NCBI RefSeq assembly: GCF_910596095.1
Contig: NC_056550.1
Coordinates: forward strand, 14,172,001-14,236,000
Origin: Thunnus maccoyii
Lineage: Eukaryota > Chordata > Actinopteri > Scombriformes > Scombridae
Direction of reading: 5' to 3'
Length of the DNA: 64,000 nt
Shown here piece by piece: positions 61,301-64,000 of the stretch. Under the pieces are notes generated by a model, which made no database searches, was not told the DNA's origin, and was given only the letters and a program-made list of their open reading frames with translations. The position numbers and the translations under genes are program-made. Every line of letters begins with the position of its first letter. Position 1 is the first letter of the stretch.

Positions 61301-62938
61301 CTTCCAGTCCCACTGCTTCAGCAGCAGGGCCCTGCTTGCTGTTACCAGCAGCTGTAGAGAGACACAGAGACATAATGAATATTCTACATGCTGATATTAA
61401 AAATGTTTACACCATGACGTTTGTTTGTGTGAGGTAATCAGGCGATTCAGGTGTTTGCTTACCTCATCATCACAGCTGAGTGCGAATGATGTGATGTCCT
61501 CTTGATCATCCTGCAATCACAGTATGGGCAGATATGATAAAAAGGCTCTAAAGATAAATAAACATGTACAAAATGCATGAAATGGTTCTGGACTCACGTG
61601 TTCAATGCTGTGGACGATCTTTCCTGTGCTGATCTCCAAAACATTGACACGGGATGCACAGGTGCAAAAAATGTACTTCTCATCTTTGCTGATCTGAAAA
61701 ACAACAGGTTAATCAAAAACTAAAGAGGCAGTGTGCTGATTTTACACATCAAAGTCAGTTCACTAGTCACGCGGAAACTATTTAAATCGTGAAGAGTTGT
61801 GTAATGAGCTTTGTCTAAAACTCAAATTATGCTTTCAATGTCTATGTGATGTAAATTCTGCTATCTGCAGTGTGAATCTCAAAATGTATGACTGCCCAGA
61901 CTGAGCATATAAACTGAATACATGTGAACATGTCTACCTGTGCACACGCACAATGTTATATAAACAGAACCACATGAAAGTCCACTGTCCCATTGATTCT
62001 GGAGTGTATTAAGATCTTGAGAAAATAATCAGTGTAATGTCATTATAATGTCATCAAAATCATTGTCTTGAGCTTAGGATACTACACCTTTATAGATGCA
62101 ACAATTAATCAATAATCAGCAACTATTTTGATAAACAATTAATTGTGCTGTTTTTCCTCAACGTATATAACTGTCAATTTAATATCTTAAGATTCAGGAC
62201 TGTTGGTTGGACAAAACAAGAAAATCAAAAGCATCACTGTAGGCTCTAAGAAATGGTAACTGGCATATTTTCCACTATTTCTTAACATTTCACAGACCAA
62301 ACGATAATAATCACAAGATTAATTGCTAATAAAAATAATGATTAGTTGCAGCCTGATATGCTTTTATAAAATAAATCATGGATCACAGATTGAGGGTGTG
62401 GAGTTTGAATGGCATGGACATTTATCAAGCAAGGAAAGTTTAATGATACAAGTAATGTTGAGTTGCATCAGGGGAAATTTAGGATCCAGTGTTTTTGGAG
62501 CTTGTCTTGGACCAGCGACTAAAAAGTCAGGATATCTCAGCCTCTGCTGCATCACTTTGACCACTCTTGAAAAAATCTGTCCCTCACAAGTCCCCAAACT
62601 TTCTGGAAGTTCAATGCTAAATCAGCACAGTGCCTCTTTGAGATGATTTAGGTTGGTCCACCAGGTAATACACACTAATGTCAGCAACATAGAGACACTT
62701 GAGACACAAAACACAAAGCACAAAACTCACCTGTACTTTTCCTCCTTTATAAAAAGGCTCAATCTTGCTAGAAACATCATAACTGTGGGAAAATAACGGA
62801 AATAGGAGGGTAAGTCGTGGCTACTTTAAATGACAGTAAAAACACATGTAGCTTAGCTTGTGTTAGCCAGCCAACAACCTGCACGTGCGGTGCAACGAAA
62901 ACTTACTTTGTTTTGAACTGAAGATTTGTATTTGCCAT
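46860..62938 (-). CDS. tbl3: tbl3 (UTP13 orthologue), nucleolar WD40 protein
   Basis: Exons on the minus strand: 62938-62907, 62782-62731, 61693-61598, 61510-61463, 61351-61210, 61091-61007, 59957-59787, 59643-59568, 59446-59350, 59266-59046, 58901-58760, 56702-56644, 56436-56330, 56151-56016, 54024-53785, 53435-53365, 52191-52035, 51512-51454, 50964-50861, 49733-49662, 49224-49066, 48362-48269 and 47241-46860; total 933 aa (human about 808). TBL3/UTP13 belongs to the UTP-B module of the small-subunit processome, needed for 18S rRNA maturation. Tandem WD40 repeats fill about residues 60-650 (GGCDGTIKLWD, SGRDKICTVWDLK, SGSQDCTVKVWDL, SGSQDRTAKLWSL, SSADGTTKLWSL, SGSDGLVKLWTIK). A helical UTP13 C-terminal domain follows (KQQELSNLLHEKKYLKALGL, SLLRFCAVWNTNARN, FLNYMWQKMR). 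The last exon adds about 126 residues of Glu/Asp/Ser-rich sequence that I do not recall from human TBL3. Confidence 0.95.
47650..48010. repeat. Dispersed teleost repeat in the last tbl3 intron
   Basis: A segment containing GAAGGTGACCTTTGACCTTT, GAGGTCACAGCGACCTTGAC, TCATCCTTGAGTCCAAGTGG and CATAATGCCTCCGGCCGC. I recognise this wording as a high-copy teleost interspersed repeat; class uncertain. The several AGGTCA-like half sites are part of the repeat. Confidence 0.55.
55279..55357. repeat. A-tract followed by (AT)n microsatellite
   Basis: About 15 A followed by roughly 32 AT units in a tbl3 intron. Self-complementary and probably length-variable. Confidence 0.95.
57040..58080. repeat. Dispersed repeat, about 1 kb, in tbl3 intron 11
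   Basis: Phrases such as CATCCCCTGATTGCTCTAGG, GTGACTGTCCTTGAGGTCAC, GGGACCCCTTTGAAAATGGC and GGATGCCTTAGGTCTTCTAG belong to a teleost repeat that I recognise by wording only. No ORF, and no terminal repeats were identified, so its limits are approximate. Confidence 0.5.
58362..58387. repeat. (ATT)n microsatellite
   Basis: About 8-9 TTA/ATT units in tbl3 intron 11. Confidence 0.9.
61722..62639. mobile_element. Non-autonomous DNA element in tbl3 intron 2, split by another repeat
   Basis: Left end AAAGAGGCAGTGTGCTGATT (61722) and right end AATCAGCACAGTGCCTCTTT (62639) are inverted-complementary at 20 of 21 positions. No coding capacity. A second repeat occupies about 62094-62352, explaining the roughly 918-bp size. 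Target duplication not discernible. Confidence 0.75.
62094..62352. mobile_element. Inserted repeat with ATTAATC-rich ends
   Basis: Left part GATGCAACAATTAATCAATA and right part AATGATTAGTTGCAGCCTGA form loose inverted ends; the interior has GTTGGTTGGACAAAACAAGA and AACATTTCACAGACCAAACG. The wording matches a widespread percomorph element whose ends are rich in GATTAATCG. It lies inside the larger element. Confidence 0.6.
62882..62887. promoter_or_regulatory. CACGTG E-box beside the tbl3 start
   Basis: CACGTG (in GCACGTGCGG) lies about 50 bp past the tbl3 ATG, at the start of intron 1. Canonical E-boxes near the start are typical of MYC-regulated ribosome-biogenesis genes; functional use is inferred. 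Confidence 0.4.
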
Positions 62939-64000
62939 CTTGCTCGCGATAAAAATGCCAACCCCGGGATATTTCGGCTATTACAGTGGTGTAAATGACT
63001 TATTTCTCACTTCGCACGTTGGCTACAGTCAACACATCCATCCCGCATGTTGATAGGAAGAGTCGCGCACTTTGTACGTCATCCGAGCGCACGGAGCTGT
63101 GATTGGCCAAGTGGTTTTTTGCTCACAACGTTGAAAAAATCTAATTTCTATTGTCAATATTGAGCCTAATTAGATCGATTTTCATATCATAAATCATATA
63201 AACTGAGAGTTTGTGGAAAATCAAATTTAAAATTAAAATGCGTGCATGTTCTGTGGTCATACAATTCGTCACTGTGGCTCAAAACAATAAACGCTGCTGA
63301 GCTATTCATGTTAAAAAAAGAAGCTCCTGTTTGACATGTGGAGGCTGTGCTTTGATGCTAGAACAGCAGGGAAAGGACGCGCTTCATGAGAGCCATTATC
63401 TCCCTTCGTTTATATAATTTACTGTTGTCATTTGTCCGCACACACACACACACACACCCACAAACACACACACACGAACCCTCCTTCATGTTTTGTCAGG
63501 AATGTTCATGTGTGTGTTGCATTGATAACGCGGGTGTGTGTTCTGTGTGTGACATGTGAGGGGACCGATATGGAGTAAAGCAGCACCGGGAATGGAAACA
63601 CGGTGAGGGAAGGGGATTATCATGGTGAGTAGCAGACAACTTCTGTTTATTTTTGTAATCTAGGTTTTATGTCTCACATCTATTGACAGATACTTGAAAC
63701 TTTTACACGTAGTCTACATATTTTAGGCTTTATGGGAACTTGACGTGATTTTTGTTTTTCGAAGCTTAAATTGTAGAGGCTATAGTCTTGTATGTAGCTA
63801 CTGTATATCGTGGTACTTTTTATTCAATATTTGAATTAACTAACAATGACAATTAAGTAACTCTTGGCCAATTTGATGTGCTTCCAAGTATTTTAAAGTG
63901 ATCTCATCTTATTTTCTGAAGAAAAAGAATACAAACAGAAGGATTGTGGCTGTTTTCTTTAATCATGTGATCAGTCATATGACTTTCCAGAACAATTCTG
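62939..64000. other. tbl3 promoter region and window end
   Basis: Contains an inverted CCAAT box (GATTGGCC, about 63102-63109), GC-rich sequence with CpGs near 63.05-63.1 kb, a CA microsatellite at 63439-63476, and a possible first exon of another gene on the plus strand: ATG at 63622-63624 followed directly by GTGAGT. The remainder to 64000 is AT-rich, presumably intron or intergenic. Confidence 0.45.
63530..63624 (+). other. Possible first exon of an unidentified plus-strand gene
   Basis: CpG-containing sequence ends at ATCATG|GTGAGT, a strong donor placed immediately after an ATG; another donor-like CACG|GTGAGG lies 24 bp earlier. This could be a 5' exon ending with the start codon, divergent from tbl3. 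No protein sequence is available to identify it. Confidence 0.25.

Overview
The window is vertebrate nuclear DNA, almost certainly from a ray-finned (percomorph-type) teleost. It is AT-rich and intron-rich with GT-AG splice sites, and its proteins match vertebrate families exon by exon. It also carries many teleost-type non-autonomous DNA transposons (Tc1, hAT and foldback MITEs) and CA/AT microsatellites. There are no operons, tRNAs, rRNAs or CRISPR arrays.

Six protein-coding genes are recognised. (1) 12-6012, minus: the 5' part of srebf1 (sterol regulatory element binding protein 1), five coding exons running off the left edge inside the bHLH domain. Its first intron contains what looks like a second, SREBP-1c-type promoter. 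(2) 10156-27284, minus: tom1l2 (VHS-GAT endosomal adaptor), complete, 15 coding exons plus one in-frame 25-codon cassette exon. (3) 28214-32479, plus: drc3/lrrc48 (nexin-dynein regulatory complex subunit), complete, 12 exons, two of its introns being U12-type AT-AC introns. (4) 33559-36208, plus: gid4 (Pro/N-degron receptor of the CTLH/GID E3 ligase), complete, 6 exons. (5) 40705-45128, plus: noxo1 (NADPH oxidase organizer), complete, 8 exons. (6) 46860-62938, minus: tbl3/UTP13 (nucleolar WD40 protein of the small-subunit processome), complete, 23 exons, with an acidic C-terminal extension. In each of the five complete genes the listed exon lengths add up to an open frame ending at a stop.

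Layout: srebf1 and tom1l2 lie in tandem on the minus strand. tom1l2 and drc3 are head-to-head across about 0.9 kb, with an RFX X-box-like motif on the drc3 side. drc3 and gid4 are in tandem. A 3.4 kb transposon-bearing gap leads to noxo1, which converges on tbl3. The right 1 kb holds the tbl3 promoter and possibly the first exon of a further plus-strand gene.

The genes do not form a pathway; neighbourhood is by conserved synteny. srebf1-tom1l2-drc3-gid4 matches human 17p11.2 (without ATPAF2 in the expected place), and noxo1-tbl3 matches human 16p13.3, so this window joins two blocks that are separate in human. The most notable observations are the twin AT-AC introns of drc3, two identical inverted LXR-element 16-mers in srebf1 intron 1, an exact SRE-1 upstream of srebf1, the tom1l2 cassette exon, and several nested transposons with readable terminal repeats and target duplications.
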